Positions 21,778-29,854 of a stretch of 33,075 nt of DNA are shown in pieces. Source of the DNA: JAISXK01 sp031549625 (lineage in GTDB: Bacteria; Bacillota; Clostridia; Christensenellales; CAG-138). Position 1 is the first letter of the stretch, and each line of letters starts with the position of its first letter. A program made the position numbers and the translations under genes. The stretch lies in NCBI GenBank assembly GCA_031549625.1, contig JAVBPK010000050.1, positions 1-33,075 of the forward strand, in the 5' to 3' direction. The notes under the pieces are model-generated. The model was not told the origin of the DNA, searched no databases, and worked only from the letters and a program-made list of their open reading frames with translations.

Positions 21778-23619
21778 ATGACGGAAGGCCATGCGCTGCA
21801 TGAGCACGCGGAGCGCAATTTTTCAAAAGCAAGGCGCTTTAAAAACGTATTACGGAATGCGTTTACAAACCCGTATAACATCATCGTAATCGTCACGATC
21901 ATTGTGCTGGCGTATCTCATCGTCGTGCCCATGATCGAAATGATAGCCACTACCTTTCGGGCCGAAATGCGCGACCTGCGGCGCATACCCGGCGCGCAGG
22001 CCGGAGACTTCACGCTCTTTTACTGGAACCGTTTGCTTTTTTCCGATATCAGCAAATCTTTGCTGTATCGGCCTCTTGTAAACTCGCTGGTCATCGCCAT
22101 ATGCGTTTCGGCGCTCAGCATCACTTTAGGCGCCACCTCCGCCTGGCTAATGGTACGTTCGGATATCCCCGGCAAGAAATTTTTCTCCCTCGCCATCATC
22201 ATCCCTTATATGTTGCCATCCTGGTGCAAATCCATGGCATGGATCACCGTGTTTAAAAACGCGCGCATCGGCGGTTCTCCGGGCTTTCTTTCCGCTTTGG
22301 GCATAAATACGCCGGATTGGCTGGCCTATGGCCCCATTCCCATCGTACTGGTGCTGACATTGCACTACTACGCCTACGCATACCTGCTTGTTTCCGCTTC
22401 GCTGAATTCCATAAACAGCGAACTTGAAGAGATGGGCGAAATCGCGGGCGCAAACAAGCTGCAAATCCTGCGCCGCATTACGTTCCCGCTGATACTTCCC
22501 GCTTTGTTATCAGCATTTATCCTCACGTTCTCCAAATCCATAGGCACATTTGGCGTACCTGCTTTTCTGGGCATGAAAGCCAATTTCTTCACGATCTCCA
22601 CAACCATGTATTCCACCATCCGCCAGCAACAATCCACCACGGGATACGCGATCGCGCTCATACTCATTGCGATTTCTTCCTTGAACGTGTATATCAACCA
22701 ACGCGCCATCGGCGCAAGGCGCAGCTATGCCACCATCGGCGGCAAAGGCGGGCGATCCACGCTGATTGGCTTGGGCAAATGGAAAACGCCCATCGTAATT
22801 TTGCTCAGCGTATTTATTTTCATCGCCGTTATTGGCCCGATCCTCATACTGACGCTTGATACATTCATGCTGAAACCGGGTGTATACTCCCTCGATAATT
22901 TCTCGTTGTACTACTGGTTTGGCAGCGGCAACCCAAGCGTATTCGAGGGCGAACCGGGCGTATTCGCGAATGCGCGTTTCTGGACAAACACATGGAACAC
23001 ATTGAAACTCGTATTTATCACCTCTGTACTGGCTACGCTGTGCGGCCAGATGGTTGGTTACATCACATCGCGCGGCCGCGGCAAATTCACAGGCAGATTG
23101 GTGGAGCAGCTGGTATTTGTGCCCTACCTTATCCCCTCCATCGCTTTTGGCGCTATTTACCTGTCCATGTTTTCAAAGCCACAGTTGTTCCTGCCCTCGT
23201 TGTATGGAACATTCGCGCTCATGGTACTCGTCAGTGTCGTGAAGCATTTGCCGTTCTCTTCACGCGCTGGCACAGCGAACATGATGCAGATCAGCATGGA
23301 GCTCGAAGAGGCGGGCTCTATAGAGGGCGCCTCCTTCTTCAAACGTTTTGCGCGCATCGTGCTGCCGCTTTCAAAAGCAGGCTTCCTGAGCGGCTTTATG
23401 CTCATATTTATCAGCATCATGAAAGAGCTGGACTTAATCATACTGATCGCCACACCCACCATGACAACGCTGCCATACATGGCATTCTCATACTCGAACA
23501 GCAATATGCCGCCCTATTCCAACGTTGTGGCCGTTATTATGTTCATCATTGTGCTGTTCGTTTACTGGCTGACCGGTAAAATCACAAAAGCTGATATTTC
23601 TACAAGCTTGGGGGGCTAA
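21778..23619 (+). CDS. Fused double permease of an iron/phosphonate-type ABC importer
   Basis: The 613-residue protein carries two ABC permease modules in one chain, as in the FbpB/AfuB group. The first (about residues 90-300) has the coupling loop EEMGEIAGANKLQILRRI, and the second (about 395-600) has EEAGSIEGASFFKRFARI. About twelve membrane helices are visible, with a hydrophilic N-terminal extension and a 20-residue linker near 315-330. Because both halves are present, one copy forms the whole membrane channel. AGAAGGG sits before the ATG. The ATPase gene begins four bases after the stop, so the two are coupled. The transported compound is not evident. Confidence 0.93.
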   Translation: MTEGHALHEHAERNFSKARRFKNVLRNAFTNPYNIIVIVTIIVLAYLIVVPMIEMIATTFRAEMRDLRRIPGAQAGDFTLFYWNRLLFSDISKSLLYRPLVNSLVIAICVSALSITLGATSAWLMVRSDIPGKKFFSLAIIIPYMLPSWCKSMAWITVFKNARIGGSPGFLSALGINTPDWLAYGPIPIVLVLTLHYYAYAYLLVSASLNSINSELEEMGEIAGANKLQILRRITFPLILPALLSAFILTFSKSIGTFGVPAFLGMKANFFTISTTMYSTIRQQQSTTGYAIALILIAISSLNVYINQRAIGARRSYATIGGKGGRSTLIGLGKWKTPIVILLSVFIFIAVIGPILILTLDTFMLKPGVYSLDNFSLYYWFGSGNPSVFEGEPGVFANARFWTNTWNTLKLVFITSVLATLCGQMVGYITSRGRGKFTGRLVEQLVFVPYLIPSIAFGAIYLSMFSKPQLFLPSLYGTFALMVLVSVVKHLPFSSRAGTANMMQISMELEEAGSIEGASFFKRFARIVLPLSKAGFLSGFMLIFISIMKELDLIILIATPTMTTLPYMAFSYSNSNMPPYSNVVAVIMFIIVLFVYWLTGKITKADISTSLGG

Positions 23620-23622
23620 TAG

Positions 23623-24747
23623 ATGAGTAAGATCGTATTAAAAGGTATAGACAAATTCTACGGCAGCAACCATGTGCTGAAAAATCTGGATCTCACTATC
23701 GAGGACGGCGAGTTTATGACGCTGCTAGGACCTTCCGGCTGCGGCAAGACAACGACATTGCGCGTGGTCTCAGGCCTGGAACGCCCACAAGCCGGCTTCT
23801 TATACATGGACGACCAACTAATGGTAGACGCGAAGGAAGCATTTTTTACAGCGCCTTCCAAACGCGGACTCAATCTGGTTTTCCAGTCCTATGCTTTGTG
23901 GCCGCATATGACCGTGTTTAAAAACGTATCATTTGGCCTCACTATCAAAAAGCTGCACAAAGATGAAATCAACAAGCGCGTCACAAACGCGCTGGAACGC
24001 ATGCAAATCCTCGAGTTCAAAGACCGGTACCCTTCCGAACTTTCTGGCGGGCAGCAACAGCGCGTAGCGATCGCCCGCGCCATAGTCAGCGAACCAAAAG
24101 TACTGCTGCTGGACGAACCGCTTTCCAATTTGGACGCAAAACTGCGCATCGATATGCGTTCCGAATTAAAACGCCTGCACCAGGAGCTGGGCACCACGGT
24201 TATATACGTTACACATGACCAAATTGAAGCGTTGACCATGAGCACGCGCGTCGCCATATTCTTCGATGGACGGCTTTCGCAAGTGGACACGCCGCTCAAC
24301 GTATACCAAAACCCGGCCGATTTACGCGTGGCGGACTTTATCGGCAATCCAAGGATAAACTTTGCGCAGGCAAAAGCGCAGCACGTGAGCGGCAGTTTAA
24401 AAGTCATATCCGAAATTGGGACATATGCATTTAGCAAAGCCGATTTCACGGGCAACGAGTTCCCCGAAAACGGCGAATTCGATTGCGTATTGGGTGTACG
24501 GCCAGAACAAATCTACCTGAGCGATACGCCCGGCGACGCCTCGCGCGAGGCAGCCGTATATGCCAGCCAGCCGGCGGGCTCAGAAACATTGGTGCAAATC
24601 AAAATCGGCGGCGAAACGCTTCTGGTAAAAGAAGTGGGTGTACGCAATTATATGCCGGACCAACGTATCTACGCCAATATACTTGCAAACAAAATAACCG
24701 TTTACAGCAAGGAAACCGGCAAGCTGCTCAAATACGCAGTGGAATGA
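23623..24747 (+). CDS. ABC transporter ATP-binding protein (FbpC/PotA type with TOBE domain)
   Basis: A 374-residue ATPase with Walker A GPSGCGKT at 36-43, Q-loop LVFQSYALWPHMT, signature LSGGQQQRVAIARAI, Walker B LLLDEPLSNLDAKLR and H-loop VTHDQIEA. The C-terminal 130 residues form a regulatory TOBE-like domain (GVRPEQI, TLVQIKIGGETLLV). This class serves iron, spermidine, sugar and phosphonate importers, and the length is typical. A GGGGGG run spans the end of the permease gene and lies seven bases ahead of this ATG. It forms one transporter with the fused permease upstream and the lipoprotein downstream. Confidence 0.94.
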   Translation: MSKIVLKGIDKFYGSNHVLKNLDLTIEDGEFMTLLGPSGCGKTTTLRVVSGLERPQAGFLYMDDQLMVDAKEAFFTAPSKRGLNLVFQSYALWPHMTVFKNVSFGLTIKKLHKDEINKRVTNALERMQILEFKDRYPSELSGGQQQRVAIARAIVSEPKVLLLDEPLSNLDAKLRIDMRSELKRLHQELGTTVIYVTHDQIEALTMSTRVAIFFDGRLSQVDTPLNVYQNPADLRVADFIGNPRINFAQAKAQHVSGSLKVISEIGTYAFSKADFTGNEFPENGEFDCVLGVRPEQIYLSDTPGDASREAAVYASQPAGSETLVQIKIGGETLLVKEVGVRNYMPDQRIYANILANKITVYSKETGKLLKYAVE

Positions 24748-24804
24748 CATCGATATCCTTTTACGGCCTGCCGTAGAATAACCATCCAAATAAGGAGGAT
24801 CATC

Positions 24805-26055
24805 ATGAAAAAAACTCACATTCTCGCGCTAATCATGGCTGTTTGCCTGGTATTGAGCATGGCAGCATGCAATGCTGCCCCAGCGCCGGCAGCAACACAG
24901 CCACCTGCCGCCCCTGCCGCCCCCGCTGCACCGGCCGCGCCCGCCGCACCCTCGGCCGCACCTGACCCGGTCGTGACAGATTGGGCAACCGAAAACCGCA
25001 TCAACGACGGCACCGAAACCGCCGAAGAACTGTACGAGCTGGCGAAGCAGGAAGGCACCGTTGTGCTGTATTCCATTTCCAGCCGCTGCGTAAAGGTAAA
25101 GGAAAGCTTTGAGGCGCAGTATCCTGGCGTTATCTGCGACGCGTACGACTTGCGTTCCAATGACCTGCTCGAAAAAGTAACGCGCGAATACGAATCCGGC
25201 ATCCGCAATGCGGACGTTCTGCATGTAAAAGACCAGGATGGCGCATTGTATAATGAGAAAGTTTTGGCAGGCATCTTCCATAACTACCTCCCCGCCGATA
25301 TCGTAGCTTCCATCGACCCCGAATATACCAAGTACGCAATGCCTCTGTATATCGAACTGGATCAATGGTTCTACAATGCCGAAGCCTATCCGGACGGCCC
25401 TCCGATCGATAGCTGGTGGGACCTGACAAAGCCGGAATGGAAGGGAAAGATGATGATGTACAACCCCATGGACAACGCGAATTATATCGCCATGTTCTGT
25501 GCGTTTACACAGCATCCGGAACTGTTCGAAGCTGAATATGAGCGCGAATTCGGCGAAAAAATCACCCTTTCACCAAACTGCCCGACCGCCGTGCATGAGC
25601 TTTTCAAGCGCTTGGTCGACAACGACATCATATTCACCAGCTCTTCTGATGAGGTCTGTGAAGCTGTTGGCAAGCCCGGGCAAAAAAATCCGCCGATTGG
25701 CTATGCAGCTTCTTCCAAGCTGCGCAAAAACGAATCCGATGGCTGGGTGTTGGCACCCATCAATATCCTTCCCAACACTGGCATCCCCGCACAGAACAAC
25801 CTGTACATCGTAAACGAATGCCCGCATCCAAACGCTGCGAAACTGCTCGTCCGTTGGATGGCAGGCGAAGCCGACGGCAAAGGCGAAGGCTTTACGCCCT
25901 TCAATACATTGGGCGGCTGGCCGGTGCGCAACAACGTCGAACTGGCTGCCGGCAGCACGCCGCTGAAAGAACTGCTGGTCGCGCCGTTTGATCCCCAGTA
26001 TATCTACGAAAGCACGCCGGACTTCACGGACTTCTGGATTTCCATCCAAAAATAG
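24805..26055 (+). CDS. Extracellular solute-binding lipoprotein (AfuA/PhnS-like)
   Basis: The 416-residue precursor has a lipoprotein signal ending SMAAC at residues 18-22, then a low-complexity Ala/Pro linker (about 24-52) that probably holds the domain away from the membrane. The globular part reads like the ferric/phosphonate/hexose-phosphate binding group: EGTVVLYSISS, NADVLHVKDQD, DSWWDLTKPEWKGKMMMYNP, GYAASS and AKLLVRWMAG. The adjacent Tyr-Tyr pair used by FbpA-type iron proteins is not evident near the C-terminus (QYIYES instead), so iron is doubtful. AAGGAGG precedes the ATG. It closes the operon and is followed by a strong hairpin. Confidence 0.9.
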   Translation: MKKTHILALIMAVCLVLSMAACNAAPAPAATQPPAAPAAPAAPAAPAAPSAAPDPVVTDWATENRINDGTETAEELYELAKQEGTVVLYSISSRCVKVKESFEAQYPGVICDAYDLRSNDLLEKVTREYESGIRNADVLHVKDQDGALYNEKVLAGIFHNYLPADIVASIDPEYTKYAMPLYIELDQWFYNAEAYPDGPPIDSWWDLTKPEWKGKMMMYNPMDNANYIAMFCAFTQHPELFEAEYEREFGEKITLSPNCPTAVHELFKRLVDNDIIFTSSSDEVCEAVGKPGQKNPPIGYAASSKLRKNESDGWVLAPINILPNTGIPAQNNLYIVNECPHPNAAKLLVRWMAGEADGKGEGFTPFNTLGGWPVRNNVELAAGSTPLKELLVAPFDPQYIYESTPDFTDFWISIQK

Positions 26056-26069
26056 TTACATATTAGCAT

Positions 26070-26095
26070 GGGGGCCGATGAAACCATCGGCCCCC
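26070..26095 (+). terminator. Hairpin at the end of the EEP/ABC operon
   Basis: An 11-pair perfect stem (26070-26080 with 26085-26095) with an AAAC loop. The U-tract is poor, with T-rich sequence only from about 26107, but the stem is very strong. Confidence 0.7.
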
Positions 26096-26135
26096 GGACT
26101 GCAAAATCTTTTTCGTCTTTCACAGGAAACAAAAT

Positions 26136-26555
26136 ATGCAGACATCGCAAAAGAAAAGTCCCGTTTTATTGATGGCTTTCTCGCTCAGCCTGTTGTTTAT
26201 CGTGCTGTTCGCGCTCGCGTACATTCTCTCCGCGGATATCGTGGCTTCCGCTTCCGCGCGCGACACAGGCAATTTCTTTGAAGTATGGCTGCCGCCCATA
26301 CTGGTCGGCTTGGCAGCTTCCTTGGTATGCACAGGCATTATGTTTGTGATAAAAACCAAGCGCATGGTGCCTGTCGCGTTCACGCTGCTGGCTCTTTATT
26401 ATGTGCTGGGAAACGTTTTGCTGCGCATCCTGTTGCATGATGACACGCTGCCAACCCTGTTACAAGTGCTGCGTTTATATATGCTGCCGCCCGTTATCAT
26501 TGGCAACTTGCTCGCGTGGATTGCTTACCGGTTATTCTATTGGGGACGCGCCTGA
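26136..26555 (+). CDS. Small four-helix membrane protein of unknown function
   Basis: I do not recognise this 139-residue protein. It has four strongly hydrophobic stretches at about 12-32, 50-72, 79-100 and 112-134, with short charged connections. CAGGAAAC before the ATG at 26136 supports translation, and the hydrophobic periodicity argues against chance. It stands alone on the plus strand between the transporter operon and a convergent parvulin gene only six bases away. It might belong with the preceding operon if the hairpin is leaky, but nothing else ties it to that function. Confidence 0.7.
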   Translation: MQTSQKKSPVLLMAFSLSLLFIVLFALAYILSADIVASASARDTGNFFEVWLPPILVGLAASLVCTGIMFVIKTKRMVPVAFTLLALYYVLGNVLLRILLHDDTLPTLLQVLRLYMLPPVIIGNLLAWIAYRLFYWGRA

Positions 26556-26561
26556 CCGCCT

Positions 26562-27446
26562 TTACGCGCCCATACGCTCTTGTACGAGCGCCCTCAGCGC
26601 CTCTTGCTGCCTTGCGGCGGTTAATAAGGCGAAAATCTCCGCTCTCACTTCTTCAAAAGGCAATTCCCCCGCTTGCATTTTTTCGATAAGCTGAACGATA
26701 TGATACCCCTGTTGGGAAGGCACCGCTTCGCTATAAGCGCCGACTTCGTGGAGTGCAAGCGCGGCCGTTTTGATTGCCTGTACATAATCCCGCGTAGACT
26801 CATACGGGCTGATAAGATACCCATGCGTGCGGTATGGTTCCTGCAGAGCCGCGGCGTCGCTGCTCAGCTCTTCAGCCACGGCAAAAAAATCTTCGCCCTT
26901 TTTCAGGCGTATCAAAACGGCTTCCGCCGTACCCACGTCCGCCACCAGAATATGCCGCACGCGAATGTATCCCTCCGGTACAACCAGAGGCCTTACGCCA
27001 CCATACGCTTCATAGGCCTCCTGCTGGCTTTTAAACACCCCAGGGTCTTTCGCAAACGCGTCCCGCATAGCCGCAATGCGCGTGTCATACCAGGCCTGCG
27101 CCTCTTTTTCCGTCGCCGTGATATCTTGAAAAAGCTTATCGCATACTTTCTTTTCAAGCAAATCCCGCGTATACTCTTCGCTCAGCTCCTCTACCAGCCC
27201 CTGTTCCGGCTCTCCCGCCGCAATTAATAGAACCGCGTCAGCCGCGGCGTCCGCAGCGATTGCCGCGCTCTCTTCACTCGAAAGAGCTATACCATTTTCG
27301 TTTGCCAATTGCACAAGTGTCGCCATATAGGAACCGGCGACCACGGGAAGGGGCGTAGTTGCCGTCGTGGCAGGGATTTTGGCCTTACACCCACCCACCA
27401 GCAGCAACAAAACGGCCATACAAACGCCTATTCTTGCCGCACGCAT
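26562..27446 (-). CDS. Parvulin-type peptidyl-prolyl isomerase lipoprotein (PrsA/SurA-like)
   Basis: The 294-residue precursor has a lipoprotein signal ending LLVGGC, so it should sit on the outer face of the membrane. A SurA_N-like helical region covers about 30-150. A rotamase (PpiC) domain follows, with IRVRHILV near 165, EDFFAVAEELSSD, GYLISPY and SEAVPSQQGYHIVQLIEK. Such proteins help fold exported proteins. The ATG at 27446 has GAAGG nine bases upstream; ATG 27452 and GTG 27455 sit too close to it. The DUF1294 gene lies 38 bases upstream on the same strand and may be co-transcribed. Confidence 0.88.
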   Translation of the reverse strand: MRAARIGVCMAVLLLLVGGCKAKIPATTATTPLPVVAGSYMATLVQLANENGIALSSEESAAIAADAAADAVLLIAAGEPEQGLVEELSEEYTRDLLEKKVCDKLFQDITATEKEAQAWYDTRIAAMRDAFAKDPGVFKSQQEAYEAYGGVRPLVVPEGYIRVRHILVADVGTAEAVLIRLKKGEDFFAVAEELSSDAAALQEPYRTHGYLISPYESTRDYVQAIKTAALALHEVGAYSEAVPSQQGYHIVQLIEKMQAGELPFEEVRAEIFALLTAARQQEALRALVQERMGA

Positions 27447-27484
27447 GTACATCACCTTCTATCAATCAATTTTTCATATAAATA

Positions 27485-27769
27485 TCAGCGTAACAACGCG
27501 TAGGTAGCCGCAATCGTGAGCGCACAGGCCAGCGGCACCAGCAAAGCAAATTTCGCATGCCGCGTTTTATGCCGGAACACCAGCATGCCAAGCAAAGCAC
27601 CAATGCCTCCGCCTAAAAAGGCGCACAGCAACAATGTGCGTTCCGAAACGCGCCAAGCTTGTTTGCGCGCCCTATGTTTATCTACGCCATAAAGAATACA
27701 TACGAAACAATTCCAAACGAGAACAATCGCAACAAAAACGCGCACTCCCATAACTTGTACAACACCCAT
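27485..27769 (-). CDS. DUF1294 family membrane protein
   Basis: A small membrane protein of unknown function with the DUF1294 signature: YGVDKHRAR, AWRVSERTLLL, FLGGGIGALLGMLVFRHKTRHAKF. It has three hydrophobic segments. The frame is open for another 50 codons upstream, but a terminator hairpin at 27812-27878 lies inside that extension, so the real start must be later. I use the ATG at 27769 (94 residues), preceded by AGGG. The ATG at 27751, six codons on, is equally possible. This length fits the family's usual 85-120 residues. Confidence 0.8.
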   Translation of the reverse strand: MGVVQVMGVRVFVAIVLVWNCFVCILYGVDKHRARKQAWRVSERTLLLCAFLGGGIGALLGMLVFRHKTRHAKFALLVPLACALTIAATYALLR

Positions 27770-27811
27770 CGCCCTATTAACGGTAAAGCGGCACATGCGC
27801 GCCACCGCATA

Positions 27812-27878
27812 AAAAACACGCAACGCCCCTTCCCAGTATAAGCGAAGCTTCGCTTTCACGCAAGGAACAGGGCGTTGC
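27812..27878 (-). terminator. Terminator with a long stem and inner palindrome
   Basis: On the minus strand GCAACGCCC (27878-27870) pairs with GGGCGTTGC (27828-27820), followed by GTGTTTTTT. Inside the loop is the 16-base palindrome AAGCGAAGCTTCGCTT, which can fold on its own. It probably ends the transcript of the small Cys-rich gene. Confidence 0.65.
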
Positions 27879-28001
27879 TGCCTATGTTTTATAGATGACC
27901 AATGTTCGAGGGTGCCCACCTATGGCCTTGTTGGGAGCGCAAAATATGCGTCTCTGTCACGGCCATGATTTCACGCAGGCAGAGTGAGCGCTCTTTCTAC
28001 A

Positions 28002-28298
28002 TCATTGCAAGGTAACCGGCGTTAGTACGAAGTTCAGGTCGCATTGACTTTCGCACACGCGGCACAAATAATGTTCTGAGGGCGTGACATGTACGCCAAG
28101 CCCAATTTGAGGAATAATCCGCACCACGGAACCAATTGGCGCATCAAAGGAATAGCAGCCGATTGCGTCTGTGAGCGTGGTAAAGCGTTCTCCATTGATG
28201 ATATATTCGATCGGCAATCCCGCCACCACGCCTCCAACGCCGATAACGACGCCGGAAATATGCGCCAGGCAGTTGCTCCGATTGCAACAATTGTTCAC
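28002..28298 (-). CDS. Small Cys-containing protein with a carboxypeptidase-regulatory/SdrD-B-like fold
   Basis: I do not recognise a named family for this 98-residue protein. It opens with the cysteine cluster NNCCNRSNC, then reads like an Ig-like or Cna_B/CarboxypepD_reg-type beta domain: ISGVVIGVGGVVAGLPIEY, TLTDAIGCYSFDAP and VVRIIPQ. A second cysteine group (YLCRVCESQCDL) follows near the end. I take the GTG at 28298, because AAAGGAG lies seven bases upstream; ATG alternatives further up have no such site. There is no signal peptide. Seven cysteines in 98 residues suggest metal binding or disulfide links. A terminator follows about 125 bases downstream. Confidence 0.6.
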   Translation of the reverse strand: MNNCCNRSNCLAHISGVVIGVGGVVAGLPIEYIINGERFTTLTDAIGCYSFDAPIGSVVRIIPQIGLGVHVTPSEHYLCRVCESQCDLNFVLTPVTLQ

Positions 28299-28492
28299 AG
28301 CAAAGCTCCTTTCAAGCATGGACTGCCACAACGCGCATGGCAGCTGTTCTACAGGCAAAACCGGGAAAAGTAAACAGGGATAGAACCCGTCTCATGCTTA
28401 CATGGGAATCATTGGTTCCCTATTACATCATATGCCAAAGGGCCCCACCGTGCACACATTTGCGCGGTGATAATTTTATATGTTTTGTTATG
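28299..28492. other. Intergenic region with small inverted repeats
   Basis: No gene is supported. GGGAA/TTCCC (near 28404-28422) forms a short hairpin in the stretch that should hold the minus-strand promoter of the Cys-rich gene. No convincing -35/-10 pair was found. Confidence 0.35.
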
Positions 28493-28529
28493 AAAAAAGC
28501 GGACCAAGCCAACATCTACAGCCCGCTTT
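28493..28529 (-). terminator. Rho-independent terminator after azlD
   Basis: On the minus strand AAAGCGG (28529-28523) pairs with CCGCTTT (28502-28496), running into six T residues. Confidence 0.7.
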
Positions 28530-28551
28530 CTGATGTGCCCCAAAAACATGG

Positions 28552-28854
28552 CTACCGCAGCACAAAAGCATACAGCAGCACATCCGCCAATATCGCGCCC
28601 ACCACAACCAGCAGCAGCGGACATTTTAACCACGCCAGCAGCAGCGCTGTAAGTCCGCCGACCGCCCCCACTGCCATGGCACTTTCGTCCACATACAATA
28701 CGCCCGGGAATATGAGTGCGGCCATAGCCGTATAAGGAATGAGATTTAGAAATTTTTCAAACTTTTTGCCGAAGCGCAAGCGGAGCATCGCCGGTAAGCC
28801 GCGGGAAATATAGGTCACAACAGCCATACCCAATATCAACCATATCATATTCAT
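28552..28854 (-). CDS. azlD: AzlD family branched-chain amino acid exporter subunit
   Basis: AzlD is the small partner of AzlC in a two-part exporter for branched-chain amino acids and analogues. The 100-residue protein has three or four hydrophobic stretches and the family feature YISRGLPAMLRLRF, with LNLIPYTAMAALIFPGVL next. Its ATG overlaps the stop of azlC (ATGA). A GGAGGG about ten bases upstream, inside azlC, is its ribosome site. A terminator follows. The actual substrate cannot be told from sequence. Confidence 0.9.
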   Translation of the reverse strand: MNMIWLILGMAVVTYISRGLPAMLRLRFGKKFEKFLNLIPYTAMAALIFPGVLYVDESAMAVGAVGGLTALLLAWLKCPLLLVVVGAILADVLLYAFVLR

Positions 28855-29564
28855 GTGTTTTTTCCCTCCGCCTGTTCTTCGTCCTCTTTATAAATCAGCG
28901 TGCCTATTGCCGAGCCAACCAACACGGCGCACACCACCGGCAGGCCAACCGGCATGAACAAACGAAACAGCGCGTTCAGCCCAACCGTGAGCAGGGCGAT
29001 AAGTACCAGCCGCCAGTTTTTCCGCAAACCCGGCAGCAAAACCGCAATAAACGTAGCGTAAAATGCGATGCCCATGCTTTTTGAAACGATTTCCGGCAAA
29101 AAATTGGAAAACAGCACGCCCATCAGCGTTGCCAGAACCCACACCACATAGATGGACCCGCCCAATCCCAAATAATACCAAGGCGTCTGCTTTTCCTGAG
29201 GGGCCATGGCAAACAGGGCAAAGCCCTCATCGCATAACATAAAGGCCATTCCAAGGCGGGCCGGCAGCTTGACATCCTGCAATTTATTCATAGCATGCGT
29301 ACTCATAACGATATGACGCAAATTAACAAGAAACGTGGAAAGCAAAATAGCCACGGCCGAGGCGCCCGCTCCCAGCATGCCCACGGCCATAAGCTGCGAC
29401 GCGCCCGCAAACACAATGGTGGACATCAGCATAACCTCAAACGCCGTCATACCGTTTTGCATGGCTAGCAAGGCAAACGACATCGCCACAGGTATGACGC
29501 CAATGCATACGGGCGTTACATCCTTTATGCCGCTTACAATATCTTTACCTTTTGCATTTTTCAT
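28851..29564 (-). CDS. azlC: AzlC family branched-chain amino acid exporter subunit
   Basis: The large subunit (237 residues) of an AzlCD exporter. Family features include DVTPVCIGVIPVAMSF, FAGASQLMAVGML, TFLVNLRHIVMS and FMLCDEGFAL. Seven or eight membrane helices are expected. I choose the ATG at 29564, since GGGGGAG lies seven bases upstream. The open frame extends further to 29666 through a basic, non-family sequence without a ribosome site. The overlap with azlD implies a coupled two-gene operon. A likely promoter is at 29638-29666, immediately beside the tandem repeats. Confidence 0.92.
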   Translation of the reverse strand: MKNAKGKDIVSGIKDVTPVCIGVIPVAMSFALLAMQNGMTAFEVMLMSTIVFAGASQLMAVGMLGAGASAVAILLSTFLVNLRHIVMSTHAMNKLQDVKLPARLGMAFMLCDEGFALFAMAPQEKQTPWYYLGLGGSIYVVWVLATLMGVLFSNFLPEIVSKSMGIAFYATFIAVLLPGLRKNWRLVLIALLTVGLNALFRLFMPVGLPVVCAVLVGSAIGTLIYKEDEEQAEGKNT

Positions 29565-29637
29565 ACCGTTTCTCCCCCGCCGTTTAACAGCGCGGCCTGC
29601 GCGAGTAAGCGCCTTTGTAAAGCCGTGCCCTTTTGCA

Positions 29638-29666
29638 ATAGTATCCATTTTGCAACTATAAATCAA
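29638..29666 (-). promoter_or_regulatory. Candidate promoter of azlCD
   Basis: TTGATT (29666-29661) and TACTAT (29643-29638) are 17 bases apart on the minus strand, each matching four of six consensus bases. The start point would be near 29631. Confidence 0.4.
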
Positions 29667-29690
29667 CCCAAATATACCGTTCGTTCTTCT

Positions 29691-29854
29691 AGGTAATCGA
29701 TGATTATATGAAGGTGGCGGATTTAAAAGGAGTTTATTTCTCCGGCAAGGAAGCGGAACGCAGGAATAGCGGCGCTATTTCCAGTTCCGATGACACTGCC
29801 GGAGGGGTAAAGAACCGCAAAGACGTCTCCGCCTGCATTAATCAGCGTTTACCC
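29691..29854. repeat. 164-bp hairpin-rich repeat, copy 1 of a tandem pair
   Basis: This unit is repeated directly behind itself with 158 of 164 bases equal. It holds nested inverted pairs: CTCCGGCA/TGCCGGAG (29740-29747 with 29797-29804), GGAAC/GTTCC (29755-29759 with 29784-29788), AATAGC/GCTATT (29765-29770 with 29774-29779), and a separate closing pair GGGTAAA/TTTACCC (29805-29811 with 29848-29854). TAATC/GATTA near its start is another dyad. No ribosome site or known protein supports coding, though the minus strand is open over part of it. Confidence 0.85.

Noticed and set aside
24829..25515. 228-codon minus-strand frame with a Gly/Cys-rich end
   Set aside because: It mirrors the Ala/Pro linker of the binding protein on the other strand; not a real gene.
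19266..26055. Naming the ABC system as a ferric iron importer
   Set aside because: The architecture fits, but the expected tyrosine pair is not evident, and the leading phosphohydrolase points elsewhere.
27770..27919. N-terminal extension of the DUF1294 protein to base 27919
   Set aside because: The extension runs through a terminator hairpin and has no family similarity.
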